This document shows positions 7,327-15,339 of a stretch of DNA of 17,468 nt, in pieces. The notes below the pieces were generated by a model that was given only the letters and a program-made list of their open reading frames with translations, made no database searches and was not told the origin of the DNA. Both the position numbers and the translations under genes were made by a program. Position 1 is the first letter of the stretch, and each line of letters begins with the position of its first letter. Origin of the DNA: PBB1 sp043738425 (GTDB taxonomy: Bacteria; Pseudomonadota; Gammaproteobacteria; Burkholderiales; Burkholderiaceae_C); assembly GCA_043738425.1 (NCBI GenBank), contig JAYUGJ010000144.1:1-17468 (forward strand), read 5' to 3'.

Positions 7327-8323
7327 TCGTCGGCCAACTCGACCGGCGTCGCCAGGATTACCAATGCCGCGAGCAGCGCGTCTTCGGCTTCGTCGACCAA
7401 GTTGAGGTGGCGGTCGTTGTTCGGACGATTGGTGCGATCGATCGCGCCACCACGGACCGCAGCGGCGGCTTGCGGTGTTGCCAATGCGGGGGTCATGCGC
7501 AGCTTCAGACTTTCGCCGGTAGCACCGAACTGATCGCGCATGGTGACCGCCCACACCCGCCGCGCCGCACTGGCCAACGCGCGATGCGCTGCATCGCGAG
7601 GTTCGTCGAAGGCAATCGCCGCCGGGGGTGAATGCGCATGCGCCTGTTCCTGCGCCGACGCGCTGCGTTCGGTGGCGCTGCGCAACACGTCATTGGCCGC
7701 ACGCCAGGCGCTGCGCAGCGCGGTGGCCAGCTGCATCGCGGGGTCGGTGGCCGCGGTGGTGGCCGCGGTGGCTGCATCTGTGGACGCGCTTGTGGCCCCT
7801 TTGATGACCGCACCGGAGGTCGCAACCCCAGTGGCCACCGGATGCGGTGGCACCACATCCGGTGGTGATGTTTGCGCTGCCGACGCGTCAGTAGCGTCGT
7901 CGGCACCTTGCGTGAACGGAAACTGACCTGCGCGATTGACGCGCAAATGCCAGTCGAGCTGCTCGCCCCAATCGCGTTCGACGCTGACCCCGCCCCCGAC
8001 CCCGGTGCTGGTGCCAGAGTCGATGTCGACGTGGTGCAGCGGGTCCAGCGCAGCTTGTTCGGCACCGGCCAGCCAGGCCCGAGACGCCACCGTCAGCAAC
8101 ACGGCGTGGCGCGCCGAAATGTGTTTGATCGCCTCGACCGCGCGGTTTTTGTCCGGCCGGTCTTCGAACAACAGGCGCGCTGCGGTGCGCAGGTGTTGAA
8201 TCTCGCGCACGCGCTGCGCGTCGTGCCGCACCTGCGCGCGAAACCGGCGCACGCAGGCCAGCACATCGGCCAGCAACTGGCAGTCCATCGCGGCTGCGAC
8301 GGGGTCGAGGCGGGCTCGGTCGG

Positions 8324-8327
<4 letters not shown>
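7323..8327 (-). CDS. Conserved-looking protein of unknown function coupled to PPK2
   Basis: A 334-residue soluble protein that I do not recognise. Its ATG (8327-8325) overlaps the TGA of the PPK2 gene in the ATGA arrangement, which usually means translational coupling. Residues 1-95 look helical and ordered, with many charged residues (LACVRRFRAQVRHDAQRVRE, then LLFEDRPDKNRAVEAIKHIS). Residues about 140-195 are a Pro/Ala/Thr-rich low-complexity linker containing an imperfect DAATAATTAATD repeat. Residues about 197-265 and 300-334 are again helical (ALRSAWRAANDVLRS, AAHRALASAARRVWAV, DEAEDALLAALVIL). There is no signal peptide, transmembrane segment or cysteine cluster. It could be a CHAD-like or other polyphosphate-associated helical protein, but no diagnostic motif supports that. 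The stop overlaps the convergent ferredoxin gene by 4 bp. Confidence 0.72.
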
Positions 8328-9157
<830 letters not shown>

Positions 9158-9350
9158 GGCGATAAAACCGGCGCGCGGGCCAGCGTCAGCAAAGGGTACG
9201 AAGTCAGTGTAGCGGCGGCCCCTGATTGCTATGAATGCACAATCGCGCTCCGATGAATGGGTTGCCTCACTGCCTTGTTGCGCCGCTTGCGTGGAGCTGC
9301 CTGCGCAGTGGCCCGCCGTCCACTCAACAGCTGCCACCGGGCAACGTGCG
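9158..9350. other. Divergent intergenic region between ppk2 and coaX
   Basis: A 193-bp gap between divergent starts, the largest in the window. On the minus strand a TACACT hexamer (9211-9206) lies about 50 bases upstream of the ppk2 ATG and could be a -10 element, but no good -35 is seen at 16-18 bp. On the plus side the coaX frame is open back to an ATG at 9231, giving a 40-residue N-terminal extension (MNAQSRSDEW...) with no family resemblance. No birA remnant is seen, although biotin ligase often precedes coaX in Burkholderiales. Confidence 0.35.
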
Positions 9351-10160
9351 ATGAGTTTTTTGGCAGTCGATGTGGGCAACACGCGGCTCAAGTGGGCGCT
9401 GTACGCGGCCGCGCGTCCGGGTGCTGCGTTGCTCACCCAAGGCGCGGTGTTTTTGGAAACCATCGACCGGTTGGCCGATACCGATTGGCAGGCGTTACCC
9501 GCCCCGTCCAGCATGTTGGGCTGCGTGGTTGCCGGTGAAGGCGTCAAGCGCCGCGTCTCGGAACAAATCGAAGACCTGTGGAATCTGGAGCCGGGCTGGG
9601 TCGTGTCGGGTGCGCATGCCGCGGGTGTGCACAGCGGCTACGACCACCCCAACCGCCTTGGCACCGACCGCTGGGTCGCGTTGATTGCGGCGCGCCAGCG
9701 TGCATTGGCAGGTACGGGCAACGGCATCGGCATCGGCAACGGCAACGGCAACGGCACGCCACGCCCGGCGCTGGTGGTGATGGTCGGCACCGCCGTCACG
9801 GTAGACGCGCTCGATGCGGACGGCCGCTTCATTGGCGGGCTGATCTTGCCCGGCTTCGGTCTGATGCAGCGCGCGCTGGAAATGGGCACCGCCGGTTTGA
9901 AAGCACCGACCGGCGAGGTGTGCGATTTCCCGACCAACACCAGCGACGCGCTGATGAGCGGCGGTGCGCATGCGATTGCCGGTGCGGTGGAGCGCATGCA
10001 CCGCCAGCTGTTGGCGCGCACCGGTGCCGAACCGTTGTTGTTGATGACGGGTGGTGCGGCAGTCAAGCTGGCACCGATCACCGACCTGCCGTTCGAGACA
10101 GTCGACACGCTGTTGTTCGAAGGGTTGCTGACGTTGCAAGCACAACGCCTTGCGGCCTAG
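9351..10160 (+). CDS. coaX: Type III pantothenate kinase
   Basis: Phosphorylates pantothenate in the first step of CoA biosynthesis; type III enzymes are ASKHA-fold kinases not inhibited by CoA. From the ATG at 9351 it has 269 residues. Motifs are VDVGNTRLKWA (6-16, phosphate loop with D7), SGYDHPNRLGTDRWVAL (95-111, pantothenate and catalytic region with D106), MVGTAVTVDALDADGRFIGG (starting at 144) and the ALMSGGAHAI and LLLMTGGAA blocks. The start is placed at MSFLAVDVG because the first beta strand begins there. Residues 121-136 (GTGNGIGIGNGNGNGT) are an unusual glycine-dipeptide repeat, encoded by a hexanucleotide microsatellite, in the loop between the LGTDRW helix and the VVMVGTAVT strand. 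It diverges from ppk2 and converges with the STAS-domain gene. Confidence 0.95.
   Translation: MSFLAVDVGNTRLKWALYAAARPGAALLTQGAVFLETIDRLADTDWQALPAPSSMLGCVVAGEGVKRRVSEQIEDLWNLEPGWVVSGAHAAGVHSGYDHPNRLGTDRWVALIAARQRALAGTGNGIGIGNGNGNGTPRPALVVMVGTAVTVDALDADGRFIGGLILPGFGLMQRALEMGTAGLKAPTGEVCDFPTNTSDALMSGGAHAIAGAVERMHRQLLARTGAEPLLLMTGGAAVKLAPITDLPFETVDTLLFEGLLTLQAQRLAA
9717..9758 (+). repeat. Hexanucleotide microsatellite within coaX
   Basis: Seven consecutive hexamers: GGCAAC, GGCATC twice, GGCAAC three times, then GGCACG. They encode Gly-Asn, Gly-Ile and Gly-Thr dipeptides (residues 123-136). Because the unit is 6 bases, gain or loss of units keeps the frame and only changes loop length. Confidence 0.95.
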
Positions 10161-10178
10161 GCATCGAAGCGCGGGACC

Positions 10179-10198
10179 GCTGCGGTGCCGGCCGCAGC
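10179..10198. terminator. Hairpin between convergent coaX and STAS gene
   Basis: Perfect 7-bp inverted repeat GCTGCGG/CCGCAGC with a 6-nt loop (TGCCGG), in the 71-bp gap between the coaX stop (10160) and the STAS gene stop (10232). There is no true T-run on either side (only GGCGGTTTCGG on the plus side). It may be a weak or Rho-assisted bidirectional terminator. Confidence 0.4.
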
Positions 10199-10231
10199 AG
10201 GGCGGTTTCGGCAGCCGCACCCAGCCACCTG

Positions 10232-11887
10232 TCAGACGGTGCGCACCTTTACTGCCGCATGTTCATTGATGCCCATCGCGCCGAAGAACAACGCCACCAG
10301 CCGGTGGGCATCGACAAAGCTGACCGCACGGTTTTCGCCGCGCCGCGACAACACCCAATTCAACAGGTCGCCCGCGGCGATGAAGTCGACCCGAATCAGC
10401 GTCAAACACGACACCGTGATCATCGGTGCGGTTCCCAGCTGCGCGGTCAGGTCGCGCAACAAGTCGCCGATGTCACCGACCAGTTGACCTGACAGCTCGA
10501 CGGTAGACATCTCGACCAGCGCGTTGTCGTCGAGCAGTTGCGACTCGACAAAGCTGGTCGCCACATCGCCGAATGCGGACAACGGCGGCGCAATGGTGCT
10601 GGCACTGGCACCGCTGAAGCGCACGCTGCACACCGCGCGTTCCCACGATGGCGGCGACACCTCGTAGGTTACGCAATAGTCCATCGCCGCTTCGTCGAAT
10701 TGGTCAGGCCGATTCGCTACCCGCAGCACATCGAGGCGCAGCTGCCAGTACACCGGGTCGGCGTCGCGCGAACCGGTGGGCGCGGCTTCCTGAATGCATT
10801 CCAGCAGGCGGGTGCCGTTAAGCCAACGCATATCGAGCTGTTGCGGCATCCAAATGCGCAACAACTCGCTCAGGCGCGCGCTGCCTTCAGCGTCAATGCT
10901 GCGCAGCGCAGCCCAGTCGAATACCCAGGGCAGCGGCATTTGCAGGGTTTGCGACCGCAAGGCAGCGACCGCATCCGCATCGATACGCTCCGGGCTAGAC
11001 CAGCCGGTCTGGCCTTGAATTTTTGCCCGCGGCCGCTCCTGAACCACCGCATCCGCGACCCGCTGCGGCATCGAAAACCATTGCGGTGCCGACCAGCCGA
11101 AGCGTTGCGCGTATTCAACTGCCAGCGCTTCGAACTTGGGCAACTGACCGGTGGCACGGTGCATATCGAACAGCGCCAACCAGGTCTCCGCGTGTTGCGA
11201 CCGTGGACCGTTCGCGTGGGTGAGCTGGATCAACGACTGTTCGCACAACTCGAAATCTGCGTTGGCAAAAGCGATGACGGCTTCGTCGAGCTCGGGGTCG
11301 TGGGTGACCTCGTTGACCGACGCCGAGGCGAATGCGGTGTCGAACACCGACACCGCGCCACCGTCGTTGTAGGTCAGCGGCCCGCGCTCAGAGATGATGC
11401 CACTCGGCAGCTGCGAGTCGACTGCTGCGGCCTGCCGCGCTGCGGGTCCGGCCGAGGCACCCAGCGCAGCTCCCGGGCGTGGCGATGCGTACGGGTCGGA
11501 CGTGCCGCGCAGTGCGCCTGCACGGCTGTGGTTGCCGACCATTTCTTGCTCGATCTCGTCGATCTTCGCGCGCATGCCCGGGCGCGCGTCGCTGTTCGGC
11601 ATGCGCGGCAGCGAGTCACCGCCCATTTGCGACGCGCTGCCCAATGCGGCCAGCTGTTCCGGCGTCAAACCTTCGCGGCGCACTTTTCGCAGCATGTCGA
11701 ATTCGCGCTTGCGCACGAAATCGTTGCGCCGCTTGCGCTCGATCATCGCCTTCAGCTCCGACTTTTCCAGCTCGTTTTCTATCGAGCCGGGCGCGCCCGG
11801 CGTCAACTCGCTCCACTCGGTGGACGGGTTGGCGACGAACTTCACCACCTTGCGGAAGAAGCTGGTTTGGTCTTTGGGGTCTGCCAT
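10232..11887 (-). CDS. STAS-domain protein, probable tandem STAS architecture, unknown function
   Basis: A 551-residue cytoplasmic protein. The C-terminal region (about 458-551) is a recognisable STAS/MlaB-like domain: MSTVELSGQLVGDIGDLL, then ITVSCLTLIRVDFIAAGDLLNW, then VSFVDAHRLVALFFGAMGI. Residues about 312-412 (LQMPLPWVFDWAALRSIDAEGSARL ... DMRWLNGTRLLECI) look like a second, degenerate STAS unit. Residues about 196-270 form a helical TPR/FimV-C-like block (ELDEAVIAFANADFELCEQSLIQL ... WLALFDMHRATGQLPKFEALAVEYAQRFG). The N-terminus (FFRKVVKFVANP, 10-21) is basic and amphipathic, followed by charged and then Gly/Ala/Pro-rich linkers to about residue 160. The gene lies 52 bp downstream of dksA on the same strand. 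STAS domains often act in anti-sigma-factor switches or phospholipid transport; neither is supported directly here, since no kinase, phosphatase or transporter is adjacent. Confidence 0.82.
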   Translation of the reverse strand: MADPKDQTSFFRKVVKFVANPSTEWSELTPGAPGSIENELEKSELKAMIERKRRNDFVRKREFDMLRKVRREGLTPEQLAALGSASQMGGDSLPRMPNSDARPGMRAKIDEIEQEMVGNHSRAGALRGTSDPYASPRPGAALGASAGPAARQAAAVDSQLPSGIISERGPLTYNDGGAVSVFDTAFASASVNEVTHDPELDEAVIAFANADFELCEQSLIQLTHANGPRSQHAETWLALFDMHRATGQLPKFEALAVEYAQRFGWSAPQWFSMPQRVADAVVQERPRAKIQGQTGWSSPERIDADAVAALRSQTLQMPLPWVFDWAALRSIDAEGSARLSELLRIWMPQQLDMRWLNGTRLLECIQEAAPTGSRDADPVYWQLRLDVLRVANRPDQFDEAAMDYCVTYEVSPPSWERAVCSVRFSGASASTIAPPLSAFGDVATSFVESQLLDDNALVEMSTVELSGQLVGDIGDLLRDLTAQLGTAPMITVSCLTLIRVDFIAAGDLLNWVLSRRGENRAVSFVDAHRLVALFFGAMGINEHAAVKVRTV

Positions 11888-11939
11888 CGGGTGAAAGTTG
11901 GGGCGATGAGGCGAGCGGGGTCGGCTGGCAGTATGACGC

Positions 11940-13079
11940 TCAGTCGCCGAACATTTTTTGCTTCAGCTCACGGCGTTGCTGGGCTTCGAGCGACAGCGTA
12001 GCGGTCGGTCGCGCAATCAGCCGCCCGAGGCCGATCGGCTCGCCGGTTTCGTCGCAAAAACCGTATTCGCCGCTTTCGACCCGGTTCAGCGATTGGGCAA
12101 TTTTCTTCAGCAGCTTGCGTTCGCGGTCGCGGGTGCGCAGCTCGAGCGCGTGCTCTTCTTCAATCGTTGCGCGGTCCGCCGGGTCGGGCACGATGGAGGT
12201 GTCTTCACGCAGGTGTTCGGTCGTCTCGCCGGCGTTGCTGAGCAGGTCGTCTTTGAGTTTTTTCAAGGTCGCCCGAAAGAAATCGAGCTGCTTGTCGTTC
12301 ATGTACTCGCTCTCGGGCATGGCCAAGATTTCGGCATCGGACAAATCCGGGCCGGCCTTGGTTTTCCACGCGTTGGCCAATTTCGGGTCCGACTTCGTCG
12401 GCACGCGCGGCGTGTCGACTTCGACGTAATTCATTTGCCGGGTCGGCGGGCGCGGTGGCGCAAAGCGGTCGGCAAAACGCGAGGTCGCAGGCGGCAGTGG
12501 CGCAATCGGCATCGGCATGCCGTAGCGCGACTTGGCCGACGACTTGCGCGGCGCTTTGGTCGGAATGACGGCGGCCACAACGCCCGCCGCAGCGACTGGG
12601 CCGGGCGCCGGTGAGGTGACGTCTACTGCGGGAGTGGTGGCGGGTTTCGGGACAGTTTTCAATGGGGAATTCAGTGCAGGTTTCTCGGCCACCGCAACGA
12701 CGCGGGTGGCCTTGGCGGGTGTGCCGCCCGCGCTCGGCGGGCTGGGCAAGGGATGGGCTGCTGCGGATTTCGCCGGCAGTGCCGCCGCGGCTGCTTTTGG
12801 CGCGGGCGCTTTCGATACCGTTGACTTGGAGAGCGGTGATTTAACCAGCGGTAATTTAGACAGCGGCGCTTTGGCCGCTGGTGCGGCAGATTTTTTGGCG
12901 ACCGGGTTTTTCGCTGCGGCGGTGGTGATCGTTTTTTGGGGTGCCGCTTTCACGGTGCTTTTCAGCGGGGTTTTGGCCGCCGGTTGGGCGTGCACTTTCG
13001 CGCTGCCGGCGGCTTTGACCGGGGTCGTGGCTTTGCTCCGTGCGGACACGGGTGCGGGTTTGGCCGGGGCTCGAGTCAC
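11940..13079 (-). CDS. dksA: RNA polymerase-binding transcription factor DksA with long N-terminal extension
   Basis: DksA enters the RNA polymerase secondary channel and, with ppGpp, resets rRNA and amino-acid promoters. The DksA domain is the last 135 or so residues of 379. The coiled-coil tip PDPADRA (D299, D302) corresponds to the essential Asp pair of E. coli, followed by EEEHALELRTRDRERKLLKK. In the zinc-finger position only one of four cysteines remains: C342, then T345, S363 and A366. Residues 1 to about 220 are low complexity, rich in Lys, Ala, Pro, Ser and Thr, with pentapeptide-like SPLSK units around 71-95. The start is a GTG at 13079, chosen because AGGAG (13090-13086) sits 6 bases upstream; starting at a GTG at 13193 would add 38 residues, has no visible ribosome site and overlaps a -10-like TACAAT. 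The gene lies between the COG0523 GTPase and the STAS gene, all on the minus strand. Confidence 0.92.
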   Translation of the reverse strand: MTRAPAKPAPVSARSKATTPVKAAGSAKVHAQPAAKTPLKSTVKAAPQKTITTAAAKNPVAKKSAAPAAKAPLSKLPLVKSPLSKSTVSKAPAPKAAAAALPAKSAAAHPLPSPPSAGGTPAKATRVVAVAEKPALNSPLKTVPKPATTPAVDVTSPAPGPVAAAGVVAAVIPTKAPRKSSAKSRYGMPMPIAPLPPATSRFADRFAPPRPPTRQMNYVEVDTPRVPTKSDPKLANAWKTKAGPDLSDAEILAMPESEYMNDKQLDFFRATLKKLKDDLLSNAGETTEHLREDTSIVPDPADRATIEEEHALELRTRDRERKLLKKIAQSLNRVESGEYGFCDETGEPIGLGRLIARPTATLSLEAQQRRELKQKMFGD

Positions 13080-13085
13080 TGCAAT

Positions 13086-13090
13086 CTCCT
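13086..13090 (-). promoter_or_regulatory. Ribosome-binding site deciding the dksA start
   Basis: AGGAG on the minus strand with a 6-base spacer (ATTGCA) before GTG at 13079. This is the best Shine-Dalgarno match seen near any start in the window, and it supports the shorter dksA product. Confidence 0.75.
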
Positions 13091-13182
13091 GACTACCTGT
13101 TGGGGCCGCGTGGCTGCGTGATGCGCTGAATCGATCGATCGCCGCCGCCGTAAGGTGGCTGGCGATTGTCAAAGCGCGGCGG

Positions 13183-13211
13183 ATTGTAGCCACGCCACGC
13201 GGCCCATCAGA
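13183..13211 (-). promoter_or_regulatory. Possible dksA promoter
   Basis: On the minus strand TACAAT (13188-13183) resembles a sigma-70 -10 element. At 17 bp upstream lies TCTGAT (13211-13206), a poor -35. A transcript would start near 13176, giving a leader of about 100 nt before the GTG at 13079. A separate TTGACA (13172-13167) lacks a good -10 partner. Confidence 0.3.
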
Positions 13212-14291
13212 TCAGCGCACCAAACACTGCTCCAGCCCCTGCAGAAAAATGTCACGCGGCAGGTCGATGCCTATGAAAACCATCTTGCTGGTCTTCTTTT
13301 CGCCCGGCCCCCAGGCCGCGCCCAAGTCGCTGCCCATCATTTGGTGCACGCCCTGAAAAATCACCTTCTTCGGTGAACCTTTCATGAACAGCACGCCTTT
13401 GTAGCGCAGCAGTTTCGGGCCGTAGACCTGCACGATCGAGGCTAAAAAGTCTTCCAGCTTTTCCGGGTTGAAGGCTTTGTCGGAGCGAAATACAAACGAC
13501 TTCACGTCATCGTCGTGGACGTGGTGTGCCGCATGCCCCGCGGCGTGGCTCGGGTGGTCGCAGGCTTCGCCCGGCGCATGGTCGTGGCCGGCGTGGTCGT
13601 CATGGCTTTGGTCGTGCGCGTGCGCGTGCGCCTGGGGATTCAAAAAGTCGGGGTCGATGTCGAGCTTGGCATTCAGGTTGAAGCCGCGCAGGTCGAACAC
13701 GTTGGCCAGCGGCACCTCGCCGAAGTGCACCCGCGACTGCGGCGCGCGCGGGTTCATCTGCTTGATGCGCTGCGCCAGTGCGTCGACGCTGGCGCTGTCG
13801 ACCAGATCGGTCTTGCTGATGAATATCTGGTCGGCAAAGCCGATTTGCATGCGGGCTTCTTGCCGGTCGTCGAGTTGCTGGTTGCCGTGCTTCGCATCGA
13901 CCAGCGTCAGTATCGAATCGAGCAGGTAGCTTTCGGCAATCTCGTCGTCCATGAAAAACGTTTGCGCCACCGGGCCGGGGTCGGCCAAGCCGGTGGTTTC
14001 GATCACCACCCGGTCGAACTGCAATTCGCCTTTGCGCTTTTTTTCCGCCAGATCGCTCAGCGTGGTGCGCAAGTCTTCGCGGATCGAGCAGCACACGCAG
14101 CCGTTGTTGAGCTGAATGATTTGTTCGGTGCTGTCGCGCACCAAAATTTCGTTGTCGATGTTTTCGTCACCGAATTCGTTTTCGATGACGGCGATTTTTT
14201 GGCCGTGCGCCTCGGTCAGCACGCGCTTGAGCAGCGTGGTTTTGCCTGAGCCCAGAAAGCCGGTGAGGATGGTCGCGGGAATGAGTGCCAT
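13212..14291 (-). CDS. COG0523 (CobW/YjiA/ZNG) GTPase, metallochaperone-type
   Basis: A G3E-family P-loop GTPase of the COG0523 group, thought to insert or traffic metal ions, often zinc. It has 359 residues. Walker A is GFLGSGKTT (11-19). The diagnostic metal-binding motif GCVCC is at 64-68. The switch/Walker B region is VIETTGLADPGP (96-107). A guanine-specificity motif SKTD is at 159-162. A long histidine/aspartate-rich linker (about 222-262, more than ten His) separates the GTPase from the CobW C-terminal domain (about 264-359), consistent with metal binding. The ATG at 14291 is preceded by AGGA about 9 bases upstream. In the leader, further upstream, is a strong hairpin with a T-run. It is followed by dksA on the same strand with a 132-bp gap, so dksA may have its own promoter. 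The metal specificity cannot be read from sequence. Confidence 0.93.
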   Translation of the reverse strand: MALIPATILTGFLGSGKTTLLKRVLTEAHGQKIAVIENEFGDENIDNEILVRDSTEQIIQLNNGCVCCSIREDLRTTLSDLAEKKRKGELQFDRVVIETTGLADPGPVAQTFFMDDEIAESYLLDSILTLVDAKHGNQQLDDRQEARMQIGFADQIFISKTDLVDSASVDALAQRIKQMNPRAPQSRVHFGEVPLANVFDLRGFNLNAKLDIDPDFLNPQAHAHAHDQSHDDHAGHDHAPGEACDHPSHAAGHAAHHVHDDDVKSFVFRSDKAFNPEKLEDFLASIVQVYGPKLLRYKGVLFMKGSPKKVIFQGVHQMMGSDLGAAWGPGEKKTSKMVFIGIDLPRDIFLQGLEQCLVR

Positions 14292-14314
14292 GGGGCGAGG
14301 TCCTAAAAAACATC

Positions 14315-14360
14315 AAAAAAAGGCTGGTTGCACTGCGGCGATAGCACCGCAGTGCAACCA
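14315..14360 (-). terminator. Terminator-like hairpin in the leader of the COG0523 GTPase gene
   Basis: A perfect 14-bp inverted repeat, TGGTTGCACTGCGG/CCGCAGTGCAACCA, with an 8-nt loop occupies 14325-14360. On the minus strand it is followed by GCC and seven Ts (14321-14315), then a second run of six Ts (14310-14305), and the ATG at 14291. This is a classic intrinsic terminator placed between the divergent corC start and the GTPase start, so it can only stop transcripts entering the GTPase gene. It could be an attenuator, or the palindrome could be an operator. Confidence 0.75.
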
Positions 14361-14423
14361 TTGGGCGGTGCAGCACACGCATCGGGTAAGCTGGTGCGGT
14401 GACCAACTTTTCGCCCCAGCGCG

Positions 14424-15335
14424 ATGCCTGATCCTCAACCGGCGCCCACCGCGCTCAATACCAATCGCAGCCGGAATTCTGCGCGACGACCTGAATCTGC
14501 CGACAAACGTAATTTGTTTCAACGGCTGATCGAGTTTGTCTCACCAGGCGTCGACTCCACCGACGAGTTGATCGAAAGCCTGGCCGACGCCGAGCACCGT
14601 GAGCTGATCGCGCCCGAGTCGCGCATGATGCTCGAAGGCGTGATCCGCATGGCCGACATGACGGCCGGCGACGTGATGGTGGCCGCGCCGCACATGGACC
14701 ACCTCGATATCGATGCCGACTACGACGAGTTGCTGCACCTGGTGATCGACACCGCGCATTCGCGCTTTCCGGTATTCGAAGGCCAGCGCGACAACATCAT
14801 CGGCATCTTGATGGCGAAGGACTTGTTGAAGCTGCAGCGCTCGCCGGATTTGAATTTGCGCACGCTGCTGCGCCCTGCGGCGTTTGTGCCTGAATCGAAA
14901 GGGCTGAACGAGCTGCTGCGCGACTTTCGCTCGAACCGAAACCACCTGGCCATCGTTATCGACGAGTTCGGCACCACCGCGGGGCTGATCACGATCGAGG
15001 ACGTGCTCGAAGAGATCGTCGGCGAAATCGAAGATGAGTTCGACGACAAAGACGGCGAGTCCAGCGTCTACACACTGGCCGACGGCAGCCACCGGGTCGC
15101 TGGCGACGCCGAGATCGGTGCGGTCAACGAAGCCTTCGGTGCCGCACTGCCGCACGCAGATTTCGCCACCATCGGCGGGCTGATTGCGCACGAGATGGGT
15201 CGCGTGCCGCGCCGTGGCGAGTCGATGGCGATGGGCGGCTTGGTGTTCAGCGTGATGCTGACGCGCGGTGGCGCGGTGCGCTGGTTCAAAGTCACCCGCT
15301 CTGCCGAAGAAGCCATCGCGTCCGACGGCGCTTGA
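14424..15335 (+). CDS. corC: CorC/YbeX-family CBS-domain protein
   Basis: A 303-residue cytoplasmic protein of the CorC/YbeX/HlyC family, linked to Mg/Co efflux and, for E. coli YbeX, to ribosome metabolism. It has no membrane segment. Residues 1-30 are a basic, probably flexible tail. The segment LFQRLIEFVSPGVDSTDELIESL (31-53) and MLEGVIRMADMTAGDVMV (69-86) are family-typical. A pair of CBS domains spans about 83-205, including HSRFPVFEGQRDNIIGILMAKDLL and ILV-rich HLAIVIDEFGTTAGLITIEDVLEEIVGEI at the end. The CorC_HlyC/transporter-associated domain (about 215-292) follows. The gene precedes lnt by 4 bp, the same ybeX-lnt linkage as in E. coli, and is probably cotranscribed with lnt and glyQ. 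It diverges from the COG0523 GTPase gene. Confidence 0.93.
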   Translation: MPDPQPAPTALNTNRSRNSARRPESADKRNLFQRLIEFVSPGVDSTDELIESLADAEHRELIAPESRMMLEGVIRMADMTAGDVMVAAPHMDHLDIDADYDELLHLVIDTAHSRFPVFEGQRDNIIGILMAKDLLKLQRSPDLNLRTLLRPAAFVPESKGLNELLRDFRSNRNHLAIVIDEFGTTAGLITIEDVLEEIVGEIEDEFDDKDGESSVYTLADGSHRVAGDAEIGAVNEAFGAALPHADFATIGGLIAHEMGRVPRRGESMAMGGLVFSVMLTRGGAVRWFKVTRSAEEAIASDGA

Positions 15336-15339
15336 GCGG

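Noticed and set aside
7746..7769. Two tandem copies of the 12-mer GGTGGCCGCGGT
   Set aside because: They encode part of the Ala/Thr linker of the PPK2-coupled protein; a two-copy repeat in low-complexity coding DNA is unremarkable.
9231..9350. N-terminal extension of coaX from an ATG at 9231
   Set aside because: The extra 40 residues have no resemblance to CoaX or BirA; the family's first strand starts at 9351.
10538..12001. Plus-strand open frame of 487 codons opposite the STAS gene
   Set aside because: The minus-strand frame has a clear STAS domain; the antisense translation is Arg/His/Gln-rich without domain structure.
13132..13141. CGATCGATCG self-complementary run upstream of dksA
   Set aside because: Short simple palindrome with no partner copy nearby; likely chance or a restriction-site-like sequence.
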